Below, in pieces: positions 17,476-17,637 of a stretch of DNA of 17,637 bases; within the stretch, counting starts at the first letter, position 1, and every line of letters begins with the position of its first letter. The notes under the pieces are model-generated. The model had not been told where the DNA came from and did no database searches. It saw nothing but the letters and a program-made list of their open reading frames with translations. A program made the translations under genes and the position numbers. This DNA is from Burkholderiaceae bacterium. Its GTDB lineage: Bacteria > Pseudomonadota > Gammaproteobacteria > Burkholderiales > Burkholderiaceae_D. The stretch spans positions 1 to 17,637 of the forward strand of contig JACMLV010000018.1 of assembly GCA_014379395.1 (NCBI GenBank). Reading direction: 5' to 3'.

Positions 17476-17637
17476 GATTGGCCCCGGCATTGACAAGTAC
17501 CGGACCGAAAGTCACATAAAAGAACCAATGACTCCCAGGTCGGTTGGTATTTCAGGCGGTGACTTTACGCCCGAGCATCGGCCCAACGCAGCAGGCAATT
17601 GTCATCTCCTCGGTACACCGTTTCGCCCTTGTGGTTC
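17476..17637. other. Unassigned end of window
   Basis: No gene can be named in these 162 nt, which look less GC-rich than the rest. On the minus strand a frame open from the window edge to a TAA at 17565-17567 reads NHKGETVYRGDDNCLLRWAD plus three residues, which could be the C-terminus of a protein encoded to the right. On the plus strand a frame from ATG 17528 is open to the edge. Both are too short to separate from chance. Confidence 0.3.

Overview
The window looks like chromosomal DNA from a high-GC betaproteobacterium of the order Burkholderiales, most likely the family Oxalobacteraceae (Massilia/Duganella/Janthinobacterium group). This is an inference from strong G/C preference at third codon positions, recognisable beta-proteobacterial protein variants (SdhA, SdhB, GltA, a DUF2863 protein) and the gene order GntR-sdhCDABE-gltA opposite mdh. 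No phage, IS, CRISPR, tRNA or rRNA was recognised.

Left part (1-4266, all plus strand): the 3' end of a circularly permuted type-2 ATP-grasp gene, an alpha-E (DUF403) gene, and then, after a 183-nt gap with a strong hairpin and an FNR-type palindrome, a gene for Anbu, the bacterial proteasome-like peptidase. ATP-grasp, alpha-E and Anbu are known genomic partners with no settled biochemical role. A zinc carboxypeptidase of the M14 cytosolic (CCP-like) type and a CYTH-domain phosphohydrolase follow as a tight pair, ending at a clear intrinsic terminator. The transglutaminase-like gene that often accompanies the Anbu group is not between alpha-E and Anbu.

Middle part (4277-11034, all minus strand): a DUF2863 protein, then, in transcription order from the right, mdh (malate dehydrogenase), a HpcH/HpaI-type CoA-ester lyase, a small exported MliC-like protein and acnA (aconitase), closed by a UUCG-loop intrinsic terminator at 5677-5703.

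Right part (11344-17475, plus strand): a HutC-type GntR regulator, then sdhC-sdhD-sdhA-sdhB-sdhE (succinate dehydrogenase and its flavinylation factor) and gltA (citrate synthase), closed by an intrinsic terminator. Four TCA-cycle enzymes (citrate synthase, aconitase, succinate dehydrogenase, malate dehydrogenase) thus lie in two divergent arms around one regulator. The 309-nt divergent region carries a tandem plus palindromic GTCTTAT/ATAAGAC array that is a good operator candidate.

Two observations deserve most attention. One is the Anbu neighbourhood with its carboxypeptidase and FNR-like box. The other is an abrupt change of codon choice within the last 126 codons of gltA, which suggests a recombinational join near position 17028. 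The last 160 bases contain no gene that can be named.
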